Assembly: GCA_936931335.1 (NCBI GenBank)
Contig: CAKZIH010000360.1
Location: 1-7,545, forward strand
Direction of reading: 5' to 3'
Source: an uncultured Nostocoides sp.
GTDB lineage: Bacteria > Actinomycetota > Actinomycetes > Actinomycetales > Dermatophilaceae
DNA length: 7,545 bases
Shown here: piece by piece, positions 1-5,759 of the stretch
Layout of the letters: the number at the start of each line of letters is the position of its first letter
How positions within the stretch are numbered: position 1 is the first letter of the stretch
Position numbers and translations under genes: made by a program
The notes under the pieces: generated by a model
Told to the model about the DNA's origin: nothing
What the model saw: only the letters and a program-made list of their open reading frames with translations
Database searches by the model: none

Positions 1-497
1 CGGGCGCGGCCACCGAGGTCGAGCTCAAGGAGCGCAAGCACCGCATCGAGGACGCGGTCCGCAACGCCAAGGCTGCCGTCGAGGAGGGCATCGTCGCCGG
101 TGGTGGCGTCGCCCTGCTGCAGGCGACCAAGGCCGCCTTCGACACCCTCTCGCTCGAGGGTGACGAGGCGACCGGTGCCAACATCGTCCGGGTCGCCTCC
201 GAGGCCCCGCTCAAGCAGATCGCGGTCAACGCCGGTCTCGAGGGCGGCGTCGTGGCGGAGAAGGTGCGCAACCTGCCCGCCGGTGAAGGCCTGAACGCGG
301 CCAATGGCGAGTACGTCGACATGATCAAGACCGGGATCATCGACCCGGCCAAGGTCACCCGCTCGGCCCTGCAGAACGCCGCCTCCATCGCGGCGCTCTT
401 CCTCACCACCGAGGCCGTCATCGCCGACAAGCCGGAGAAGACCCCGGCTATGCCGGCCGGCGCCGGTGGCGACGAGATGGGCGGTATGGGCTTCTGA
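1..497 (+). CDS. groEL: Chaperonin GroEL (GroEL2 type), C-terminal part, 5' end outside window
   Basis: The first complete codon starts at base 3, giving 164 residues before the TGA at 495-497. GroEL is the 60-kDa cytosolic chaperonin that forms double heptameric rings and folds proteins in ATP-driven cycles with GroES. The visible part covers the end of the apical/intermediate region and the C-terminal equatorial domain. Recognisable family segments are ELKERKHRIEDAVRNAKAA, EEGIVAGGGVALLQA, GLEGGVVAEKVRNLPAG and VTRSALQNAASIAALFLTTE, with the usual IADKPEK near the end. The tail GGDEMGGMGF is the Gly-Met type found in the general actinobacterial GroEL2, not the His-rich tail of GroEL1, so this is probably the housekeeping copy. 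No groES lies in the visible part. Codon use is strongly G/C-ending, as expected for a highly expressed gene. The identification is certain; the paralogue assignment rests on the tail. Confidence 0.97.
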   Translation, partial: GAATEVELKERKHRIEDAVRNAKAAVEEGIVAGGGVALLQATKAAFDTLSLEGDEATGANIVRVASEAPLKQIAVNAGLEGGVVAEKVRNLPAGEGLNAANGEYVDMIKTGIIDPAKVTRSALQNAASIAALFLTTEAVIADKPEKTPAMPAGAGGDEMGGMGF

Positions 498-523
498 GCC
501 CAACGCTCCACTGCGCAACGGAT

Positions 524-558
524 CGAAGGGCGGTCTCCCGGGTGGGGGCCGCTCTTCG
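524..558 (+). terminator. Long hairpin, probable groEL terminator
   Basis: It begins 26 bases after the groEL stop. The outer arms CGAAGGGCGG (524-533) and CCGCTCTTCG (549-558) pair over 10 bp with one G-T wobble. The inner bases 534-538 and 544-548 can add five more pairs, two of them wobbles, leaving a 5-base loop. No T-run follows, which is common for high-G+C actinobacterial terminators. Its position between a strongly expressed gene and an unrelated gene supports termination. The function is inferred from structure and position only. Confidence 0.7.
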
Positions 559-560
559 GC

Positions 561-580
561 GTCTGCGGCGTGACGCAGAC
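561..580 (+). promoter_or_regulatory. Short perfect hairpin directly before the Nudix gene's ribosome binding region
   Basis: The arms GTCTGCG (561-567) and CGCAGAC (574-580) pair perfectly over 7 bp around a 6-base loop. The hairpin starts two bases after the groEL terminator hairpin and ends at the base before AAGGCAGG (581-588), the only purine-rich ribosome-binding candidate for the next gene. It could be a second terminator stem, or it could stack against the ribosome binding site and affect translation of the Nudix gene in read-through or local transcripts. The structure is seen; the role is not established. Confidence 0.45.
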
Positions 581-597
581 AAGGCAGGATGGCGAGG

Positions 598-1362
598 ATG
601 ACCATCTGGATCGATCCGCCGCGCTGGCCCGGACACGGCCGCCTGTGGTCGCATCTGATCTCCGATGCGAGCATCGCCGAACTACACGAGTTCGCGGCCG
701 GGATCGGCATACCGCGGCGAGGATTCGAGGGCGACCACTACGACATACCGGCGCAGCGGTATGCCGCGACCCTCGCCGCGGGAGCCCAGGCGGCGGACAG
801 CGCGCAACTCGTTCGGATGCTGCAGGGTTCCGGGTTGCGCTTGCGCAAACGCAAGGGGGAGAAGGGGATTGCCCATCTGAGCGGGGTGAGTTTCCCCGAT
901 GGCTCGGTGGCGGATGTCGATCTCGTGCTCGCCGATCGCGAACCACCGCAAATTGGCATCTTCGCCTCGGCGGTCTATCTGCGCGACGGCGCCGGGCACT
1001 GGCTCAGCGTCTATTCCCCGCGGCGGGGTGAATGGAGTGCCCCGTCCGGGTGGCGGGAGCCGGGGGAGAGCCCGACGGACACGGTGGTGCGCGAGGTGGC
1101 CGAGGAGACGGGGCTGATGCTCGATCCCGCGAGTCTGCGCCCGGTGGCTTACGAACGTTTCTATCCCCGCCCGGGCGCGGCCTGGCCGGTGGCGGACGGG
1201 AAGTTCCTGGCGATCTACCGCGCCGATGTGCCCGGTGTGACGCCCGCCCTCACCCCCGAGCCCGGCTGCCCGGCGCGCTGGACGAGCGCGGCGGAATTCC
1301 TTGCTGCAGCACGGGATTCATGGTGGCTGCCGACCGCCGAGCGGATCCTGGACCAGGGCTGA
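598..1362 (+). CDS. DUF4031-Nudix hydrolase fusion protein
   Basis: This is a 254-residue cytosolic protein with two domains. Residues 1 to about 72 (MTIWIDPPRWPGHGRLWSHL..., then GDHYDIPAQRY) match the DUF4031 pattern, a small domain of unknown function that usually starts at or near the protein N-terminus. A basic linker (LRLRKRKGEKG, near residue 85) follows. The second half is a Nudix domain with a complete Nudix box at residues 151-173: G-x5-E-x7-REVAEETGL. All the Mg2+-binding glutamates of the box are present, so hydrolysis of a nucleoside diphosphate linked to another moiety is expected; the substrate cannot be read from sequence. I chose ATG 598 because it puts the conserved MTIWIDPP at the N-terminus and leaves AGG (586-588) nine bases upstream. 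ATG 589 would add three residues. Isoleucine is coded by ATC or ATT except for two rare ATA codons (709-711, 745-747), both inside the GGCATACC-type motif. The gene converges on the HD phosphohydrolase gene, with 15 bp between the stops. Confidence 0.9.
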   Translation: MTIWIDPPRWPGHGRLWSHLISDASIAELHEFAAGIGIPRRGFEGDHYDIPAQRYAATLAAGAQAADSAQLVRMLQGSGLRLRKRKGEKGIAHLSGVSFPDGSVADVDLVLADREPPQIGIFASAVYLRDGAGHWLSVYSPRRGEWSAPSGWREPGESPTDTVVREVAEETGLMLDPASLRPVAYERFYPRPGAAWPVADGKFLAIYRADVPGVTPALTPEPGCPARWTSAAEFLAAARDSWWLPTAERILDQG

Positions 1363-1377
1363 TCGGGCCGGGACGCC

Positions 1378-2034
1378 TCAGCTCAGCCGAGCCAGTTCAC
1401 GCGCCAGATTGGCGCGGGCGCGCGGCTCCCATTCGGCCCGGGCCAGCGGCTCGGCATAGAGCGTCGGCCGGCCGGCCAGGTCGCCGAGGATCTGACTGCG
1501 CCCGAGCCGGTATGCCGCGTCCGGCACCGCCGCATATTCGCTGCGGACCTGGGCACAGTAGGCGTCGAAGCGATCCGCCGGCGCGGAGAGGATCCACAGA
1601 TCGGCGTCATGCACCCAGGCGGACGGTGAACCCGCTAGCGGCAGTGCGTGATCCGTGGTTTCCAGGATGAGGCGGGCCACCTGCTCAAGGGGAGCGGACG
1701 GCATACCGAGCTCGGACAGGTCCGCCTCGGCGAGGCAGGCAGACGCCGCCTCGTTGTCTGCACGGGCGGGCTCATAGACCGCGTCGTGGTACCACAGGGC
1801 CACCCGCCCCAACGGATATCCCGGGTTTGCCCGATCCGCGAGCAGGTCGTAAGCGGTCAGACACTCGCCCAGGTGCCTGGCGTCGTGGTAGCTGCGCTGG
1901 GGCTGCGACCAGCGTTGGCGGACAAGGTTTCCCAGCCGTTCGGCCTGGGCTGCCGCGTCGGGGATCAGCTCGGCCGAACCAGCCAGGGCGAGGACATCGG
2001 CGGCAAACTCGGCTGCGGTGGGCGTCCCCGGCAT
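1378..2034 (-). CDS. HD-superfamily metal-dependent phosphohydrolase (COG4339 type)
   Basis: This is a 218-residue soluble protein. Its motifs follow the COG4339 group of predicted HD-domain phosphohydrolases, some of which carry a misleading 'NMDA receptor subunit' name in databases. They are YHDARH at residues 49-54, the HD pair in LWYHDAVY (H83, D84), DNEAASA at 93-99, ETTDH at 125-129 and VHDADLWIL at 141-149. The H...HD...D order suits a divalent-metal centre that cleaves phosphate esters, but the substrate is unknown. Its length is normal for the family and nothing appears truncated. ATG 2032-2034 is the only convincing start, although the bases upstream (GCAGGT) place AGG one base from the ATG, so a good ribosome binding site is lacking. 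The start codon lies inside a copy of the dispersed GGTATGCC octamer. The gene is convergent with the Nudix fusion gene and divergent from the ABC operon. A role in nucleotide turnover alongside the Nudix protein is inference. Confidence 0.88.
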   Translation of the reverse strand: MPGTPTAAEFAADVLALAGSAELIPDAAAQAERLGNLVRQRWSQPQRSYHDARHLGECLTAYDLLADRANPGYPLGRVALWYHDAVYEPARADNEAASACLAEADLSELGMPSAPLEQVARLILETTDHALPLAGSPSAWVHDADLWILSAPADRFDAYCAQVRSEYAAVPDAAYRLGRSQILGDLAGRPTLYAEPLARAEWEPRARANLARELARLS

Positions 2035-2078
2035 ACCTGCATGATGCCGTGCGGACCGGCTCGGCCGGGGATCGCGGC

Positions 2079-2171
2079 TACGGGGCCTAGGTTACGGGGC
2101 CCAGAGTTCCGGACCAGGGGAGCGGTCAGGGGTGGCTCAGGGCTAACCGCACCAGACGGCCATACGGGGCT
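2079..2171 (+). repeat. Three direct copies of TACGGGGC in the divergent promoter region
   Basis: The octamer TACGGGGC occurs at 2079-2086, 2093-2100 and 2163-2170. The first two extend to TACGGGGCC and are 14 bp apart; the third reads TACGGGGCT. All three lie in the 154-bp gap between the HD gene (-) and the ABC operon (+), and I saw no other copy in the window. Direct repeats in a shared promoter region suit a transcription-factor site, but no regulator gene is nearby. The repeats are seen; operator function is inferred. Confidence 0.45.
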
Positions 2172-2176
2172 ACCTC

Positions 2177-2182
2177 TACGGT
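2177..2182 (+). promoter_or_regulatory. Possible -10 hexamer for a leaderless ABC transporter mRNA
   Basis: TACGGT fits the actinobacterial -10 pattern TANNNT and ends six bases before ATG 2189, so transcription would start at or next to the start codon. No ribosome binding site is visible between it and the ATG, and no clear -35 box is seen. Leaderless messages are common in actinobacteria. The assignment depends on one short match. Confidence 0.35.
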
Positions 2183-2188
2183 CGAGCC

Positions 2189-2989
2189 ATGAGTACATCA
2201 GCAGGGGTAAACGTCTCAGCCAGATCCGATTCCACCGGGGGTGATGGATCCCGCCGGGTCGCCGCCCGCACGGTTGGTCTGACCAAGGTCTATGGCACCG
2301 GGGATGCCCGGGTCGTCGCTCTCGGCGGGGTCTCCGTCGAGCTCTACGCCAACGAATTCACCGCCGTCATGGGCCCTTCCGGCTCCGGCAAGTCCACCCT
2401 GATGCACTGCGCGGCCGGGCTGGACGAGGCCTCCGAAGGGCAGATCTATGTCGGCGACACCGAACTCAGCGCCCTCAAGGAGAAGGACCTGACGGCGCTT
2501 CGGCGGGACAAGATCGGCTTCATCTTCCAGGCCTTCAACCTCATCCCGACCCTCACCGCCCGGGAGAACATCCTGCTGCCGCTGTCCATCGCGGGGCGCA
2601 AGGCGGACCCGGCTTGGTTCGACCAGGTCGTCCAGACCGTGGGTCTGAGCGAGCGGCTGGGGCACCGGCCCGGTGAGCTGTCGGGCGGGCAGATGCAACG
2701 GGTCGCCTGCGCGCGGGCGCTGGTCAGCCGGCCGGAGATCATCTTCGCGGACGAGCCCACCGGCAACCTCGACTCCCGCGCCAGCCGGGAGGTGCTCTCC
2801 TTCCTGCAGCGTTCGGTGCGCGAGTTCGGCCAGACGATCGTCATGGTCACCCACGACCCGGTGGCCGCCTCCTACACCGACCGGGTGCTCTTCCTCGCCG
2901 ACGGCCAGGTCGTCGACGAGATGCGCGAGCCCACCGCCGAACGCGTCCTGGAGCGGATGACCCGGCTCGATTCCGCGAAGGGGGTCTGA
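2189..2989 (+). CDS. ABC transporter ATP-binding protein, MacB/LolD-like
   Basis: This is a 266-residue cytosolic ATPase that powers the permease encoded next. All nucleotide-binding motifs are intact: Walker A GPSGSGKST (62-70), Q-loop glutamine in FIFQAFNLIP (Q114), signature LSGGQ (164-168), Walker B IIFADEPTG (184-192) with catalytic E189, D-loop NLD (193-195) and switch histidine H222 in TH. The wording around these motifs, such as QAFNLIPTLTARENILLPL and FADEPTGNLDS, is typical of the MacB/LolD/FtsE group (type VII ABC systems), which move or extract lipids, lipoproteins, peptides or drugs rather than import nutrients. About 25 N-terminal residues before the ABC core (TVGLTKVYG) are Ser/Gly-rich and probably disordered. 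ATG 2189 is the first good start and has no clear ribosome binding site, which suggests a leaderless message. The stop is 7 bases before the permease start, so the two genes form an operon. The substrate is unknown. Confidence 0.96.
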   Translation: MSTSAGVNVSARSDSTGGDGSRRVAARTVGLTKVYGTGDARVVALGGVSVELYANEFTAVMGPSGSGKSTLMHCAAGLDEASEGQIYVGDTELSALKEKDLTALRRDKIGFIFQAFNLIPTLTARENILLPLSIAGRKADPAWFDQVVQTVGLSERLGHRPGELSGGQMQRVACARALVSRPEIIFADEPTGNLDSRASREVLSFLQRSVREFGQTIVMVTHDPVAASYTDRVLFLADGQVVDEMREPTAERVLERMTRLDSAKGV

Positions 2990-2996
2990 GGCGATT

Positions 2997-5528
2997 ATGT
3001 TGCGGGCCAGTCTGAAATCGGTGCTCGGGCGCAAACTGCGCCTGTTGATGAGTGCCATCGCGGTCGTCCTCGGCGTCGCCTTCGTCGCCGGATCCTTCGT
3101 CTTCACCGACACCCTGGAACGCTCCTTCGCCGGGCTCACCTCGGCCACGGTCGGCGATGTGGTGGTCCGTCCCGCCGGCGCCGGGGAGTTCAGCGGGGCG
3201 ACCACGAGCAAGATTCCCCGTTCGGTCGTCGACCAGCTCGCCACCGTCCCGGGGGCGAAGCGGGCCGATGGCAATGTCATGGACTACACGACCTTCGTGG
3301 TCAGCACCAAGGGCAAGTTGGTCGGTGGCCAGGGTGCCCCCGGGATCGGTACGAATTACACCGGCGGCCCGTCGGCCAATGGCGCCGAGATGTTTGTCCT
3401 GAAGTCTGGTGCCGTGCCCACCAAGGATGGTGAGGTCGTGCTCGACGAGCGCACCGCCAAGGCGGCCGGGTATGCGGTGGGCGACTCGGTCAAGATCGTC
3501 ACCGCCGGCGCCCAAGCCCAGGTCGACGCCAAACTCGTCGGCACGCTCACCGCCAACGGGTCGTTGCTGGGCTCCAGCGTGGTGCTCTGGAACACGCACC
3601 AGGCGCAAACGCTGTATACGCAGGGAAAGGATGTCTTCACCGACGTCTGGGTGACTCGCGATGACGGGACCTCCCAGGAGGAGCTGCGCAGCGCGGTCAC
3701 CCGAGTGCTTCCGCAGGATCTGGAGGCCCTGACCGGCCAGGCCGCGGCAAAGGAGACCCAGGACCAGGTCCAGGAGGGCCTGCAGTTCATTACCTACTTC
3801 CTGCTGATCTTCGCCGCCGTGGCGCTGGTGGTGGGCACCTTCATCATCGTCAACACCTTCTCGATCCTGGTGGCGCAGCGGATGAAGGAGCTCGCCCTCT
3901 TCCGGGCCATCGGTGCCTCGCGGCGCCAGGTCGCCCGCTCGGTGCTCGTCGAGGCGGTCATCGTCGGCTTGGTCGGTGCCACCCTGGGTCTCGGCGTGGG
4001 CGTGCTGCTGGCCATCGGGATCAAGGCGCTCTTCGCCACCTTCGGCCTGGACCTGTCCGGGTCCGCCCTGGTGATCGCCCCACGCACCATCATCGCCTCG
4101 TATGCGGTTGGCCTTCTCGTCACGGTGTTCGCGGCATACCTGCCGGCGCGCAAGGCGGGGCGGGTGCCGCCGGTGGCGGCGATGCGGGACGATGTGACGC
4201 TGACCGAGACCTCGATGCACCGCCGGGTGATCGTCGGCGCGGTGCTCGCGGTGATCGGCGCGGTGTCGCTGGGGATCTGGCTCTTCGCCGATCCGGTCGA
4301 GCCGATGATCTGGGTCGGCGCCGGCATTCTCGGCGTGCTGCTTGGAGTCGCCGCCACCAGCCCGCTGGTGGGGCGTCCATTGATCCTCGGTCTGGGCCGG
4401 ATCTACCGACGCCTGTTCGGGTCCGTGGGGGTGATGGCCGAGGAGAACGCCCTGCGCAATCCGCGCCGGACCGCGGCGACCGCCTCGGCGCTGATGATCG
4501 GGGTCACCCTGGTCTCGATGATGGCGGTCTTCGGTGGGTCGGCCAAGGCGAGCATCAAGGACGACATCACCTCGGAGTTCACCGCGGACTACCTGGTGTC
4601 CAATGCCGTCGGCCAGGACTTCTCCGCCAGCATCGGCGACGAGATCGCCACCCTGCCCGAGGTGGGCACGCTGTCGCGGGTGCGTTGGGGCCAAGGGAAG
4701 GCCGAGGGTGAGAGCCGTTGGGTCGCCGCCATTGATCCCGCGACTTTCCCCGCGATCCGGAATGTGGATCTGATCAGCGGCTCCCTCGACGGCCTCGCCT
4801 CCGGTGGAGTCATCCTCGATCAGGAACGGGCCCAGAGCGACGGCCGCAAGCTCGGTGACAGTGTCCCGATCCAGCTGCAGGACAAGGAGTTCTCGGCCAA
4901 GGTGGTCGGCATCGCGGAGACCGGCTCGCTGCCCGGGGAGACGGTGCTGGGCCTGGAGACGTGGAACTCCCATGGCGGCACCCAAGCGGACGCACAGCTC
5001 TACCTGCTGGCCAAGCCAGGGACGCAGGCCGCTCTCGGCACCGCCCTCGACCGGGTCGTCGACGAACTGCCCATGGTCAGCGTCAAGGACATGCAGGCGT
5101 ATGCGCAGGAGCGGTCCGCACCGATCGATCAGATGCTCGCGATCATCTATGCGCTGCTGGGCCTGGCCGTGGTCATCGCCATCCTCGGGATCATCAACAC
5201 CCTGGCGCTGTCGGTGATCGAACGCACTCGGGAGATCGGGCTGCTGCGAGCGATCGGGCTGAGCCGACGCCAGTTGCGCACGATGCTGCGGCTGGAGTCG
5301 GTGGCGATCTCCGTGCTCGGCGCGGTCCTCGGCATCGTCCTGGGCGTGCTCTTCGGGACCGCGATCCAGCGGGCGCTGACCGATCAAGGCTTCACGACGC
5401 TGCGCATCCCGTGGCTGCAATTGGCGCTCTTCCTGCTGCTGGCCGGCGTGGTCGGGGTGTTCGCCGCCCTCTGGCCGGGGCGCCGGGCGGCCCGGATGCA
5501 GGTCCTGGACGCTATCGCCACGGAATAG
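2997..5528 (+). CDS. FtsX/MacB-family ABC transporter permease
   Basis: This is an 843-residue membrane partner of the preceding ATPase. About ten transmembrane helices can be placed, near residues 15-37, 264-291, 317-345, 364-384, 409-430, 436-455, 494-513, 711-739, 767-789 and 804-825. Two extracytoplasmic domains lie between helices 1 and 2 (about 38-262) and between helices 7 and 8 (about 514-710). The protein is an internal duplication: each half has an FtsX core with a matching cytoplasmic coupling segment (RMKELALFRAIGASRRQ at 295-311, RTREIGLLRAIGLSRRQ at 743-759), and each core ends with a basic PAR/PGR-type motif (PARKAGRVPPVAAMR, PGRRAARMQVLDAIATE). The two-core form in one chain is the usual actinobacterial layout, so no second permease is required. 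ATG 2997 follows GAGG (2988-2991) with a 5-base spacer and overlaps nothing. In the type VII mechanism, ATP-driven motion is passed to the extracytoplasmic domains, probably acting on an envelope or hydrophobic substrate. The substrate cannot be assigned. Confidence 0.95.
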   Translation: MLRASLKSVLGRKLRLLMSAIAVVLGVAFVAGSFVFTDTLERSFAGLTSATVGDVVVRPAGAGEFSGATTSKIPRSVVDQLATVPGAKRADGNVMDYTTFVVSTKGKLVGGQGAPGIGTNYTGGPSANGAEMFVLKSGAVPTKDGEVVLDERTAKAAGYAVGDSVKIVTAGAQAQVDAKLVGTLTANGSLLGSSVVLWNTHQAQTLYTQGKDVFTDVWVTRDDGTSQEELRSAVTRVLPQDLEALTGQAAAKETQDQVQEGLQFITYFLLIFAAVALVVGTFIIVNTFSILVAQRMKELALFRAIGASRRQVARSVLVEAVIVGLVGATLGLGVGVLLAIGIKALFATFGLDLSGSALVIAPRTIIASYAVGLLVTVFAAYLPARKAGRVPPVAAMRDDVTLTETSMHRRVIVGAVLAVIGAVSLGIWLFADPVEPMIWVGAGILGVLLGVAATSPLVGRPLILGLGRIYRRLFGSVGVMAEENALRNPRRTAATASALMIGVTLVSMMAVFGGSAKASIKDDITSEFTADYLVSNAVGQDFSASIGDEIATLPEVGTLSRVRWGQGKAEGESRWVAAIDPATFPAIRNVDLISGSLDGLASGGVILDQERAQSDGRKLGDSVPIQLQDKEFSAKVVGIAETGSLPGETVLGLETWNSHGGTQADAQLYLLAKPGTQAALGTALDRVVDELPMVSVKDMQAYAQERSAPIDQMLAIIYALLGLAVVIAILGIINTLALSVIERTREIGLLRAIGLSRRQLRTMLRLESVAISVLGAVLGIVLGVLFGTAIQRALTDQGFTTLRIPWLQLALFLLLAGVVGVFAALWPGRRAARMQVLDAIATE

Positions 5529-5564
5529 CCGACGCAGCCGCAACCGCGTCGCCATCGCCGCAGG

Positions 5565-5593
5565 GGTCCCCGGGTCGCCATACCCCGGGGGCC
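5565..5593 (+). terminator. Hairpin terminator of the ABC operon
   Basis: Starting 36 bases after the permease stop, arms GGTCCCCGGG (5565-5574) and CCCGGGGGCC (5584-5593) pair over 10 bp with one T-G wobble around a 9-base loop. TTT follows immediately and a second TTT comes seven bases later (TTTGCGGTTT). The strong G/C stem, the T-rich tail and the position support intrinsic termination of the ABC operon. Confidence 0.8.
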
Positions 5594-5613
5594 TTTGCGG
5601 TTTCGCGGGGCGG

Positions 5614-5659
5614 ATCGATGAGCAATACCGCTGTCATGGCGACGGTATCGCTCATCAAT
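5614..5659. repeat. Long imperfect inverted repeat in the intergenic region
   Basis: The core arms are GATGAGCAATACCG (5617-5630) and CGGTATCGCTCATC (5643-5656). They pair at 13 of 14 positions around a 12-base spacer. Extending both arms by three bases (5614 and 5659) gives 15 of 17. No T-run follows, and the surroundings are less G/C-rich than the genes. It lies after the ABC operon terminator and about 100 bases before the lipoprotein remnant. It may be an operator, the stem of a small RNA, or a scar of a mobile element. No function is shown by the sequence. Confidence 0.65.
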
Positions 5660-5745
5660 AAGTACTACGCGTTGCACCGGCACCGGGTGTGCGCCATCGT
5701 CGTTTGCATTCGCAGCTGTGACCCTGTCAGCTGAGCCCGTACCCC

Positions 5746-5752
5746 AGAGGAG
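5746..5752 (+). promoter_or_regulatory. Strong ribosome binding site of the lipoprotein remnant
   Basis: AGAGGAG sits 7 bases before ATG 5760, near-ideal Shine-Dalgarno sequence and spacing, and the clearest in the window. It fixes the start at 5760 rather than the upstream in-frame GTG at 5718, and shows that the translation start survived although the gene downstream is broken. Confidence 0.75.
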
Positions 5753-5759
5753 CCCACCC

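Noticed and set aside
1032..1670. A 212-codon open frame on the + strand across the Nudix gene end
   Set aside because: It is Arg/Gly/Pro-rich shadow translation of the Nudix and HD genes. The Nudix box is in the other frame.
1648..2244. A 198-codon open frame on the + strand covering the HD gene start, the intergenic region and the ABC gene start
   Set aside because: It overlaps two well-supported genes in other frames and has no domain or ribosome binding site.
2216..3280. A 354-codon open frame on the - strand opposite the ATPase gene
   Set aside because: It lies over intact Walker A, signature and Walker B motifs on the + strand, and its own translation has no recognisable features.
2847..5555. 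A 902-codon open frame on the - strand opposite the permease gene
   Set aside because: It is the mirror of a G/C-biased coding frame. Its translation is rich in Arg, Gly, His, Asp and Gln with no domain, while the + strand encodes a clear FtsX permease.
5672..5700. A possible promoter (TTGCAC, 17 bases, CATCGT) for the lipoprotein remnant
   Set aside because: The -10 part lacks the initial T of TANNNT and the -35 match is partial, so it is too weak to annotate.
5713..5733. Two CAGCTG copies with a bulged hairpin upstream of the lipoprotein start
   Set aside because: The pairing is broken by a two-base bulge and a 3-base loop. CAGCTG is a self-complementary hexamer that recurs easily by chance in this composition.
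4961..5734. A 257-codon open frame on the + strand running from the permease into the intergenic region
   Set aside because: It is off-frame relative to the permease, and crosses the terminator and the inverted repeat without any protein-like signature.
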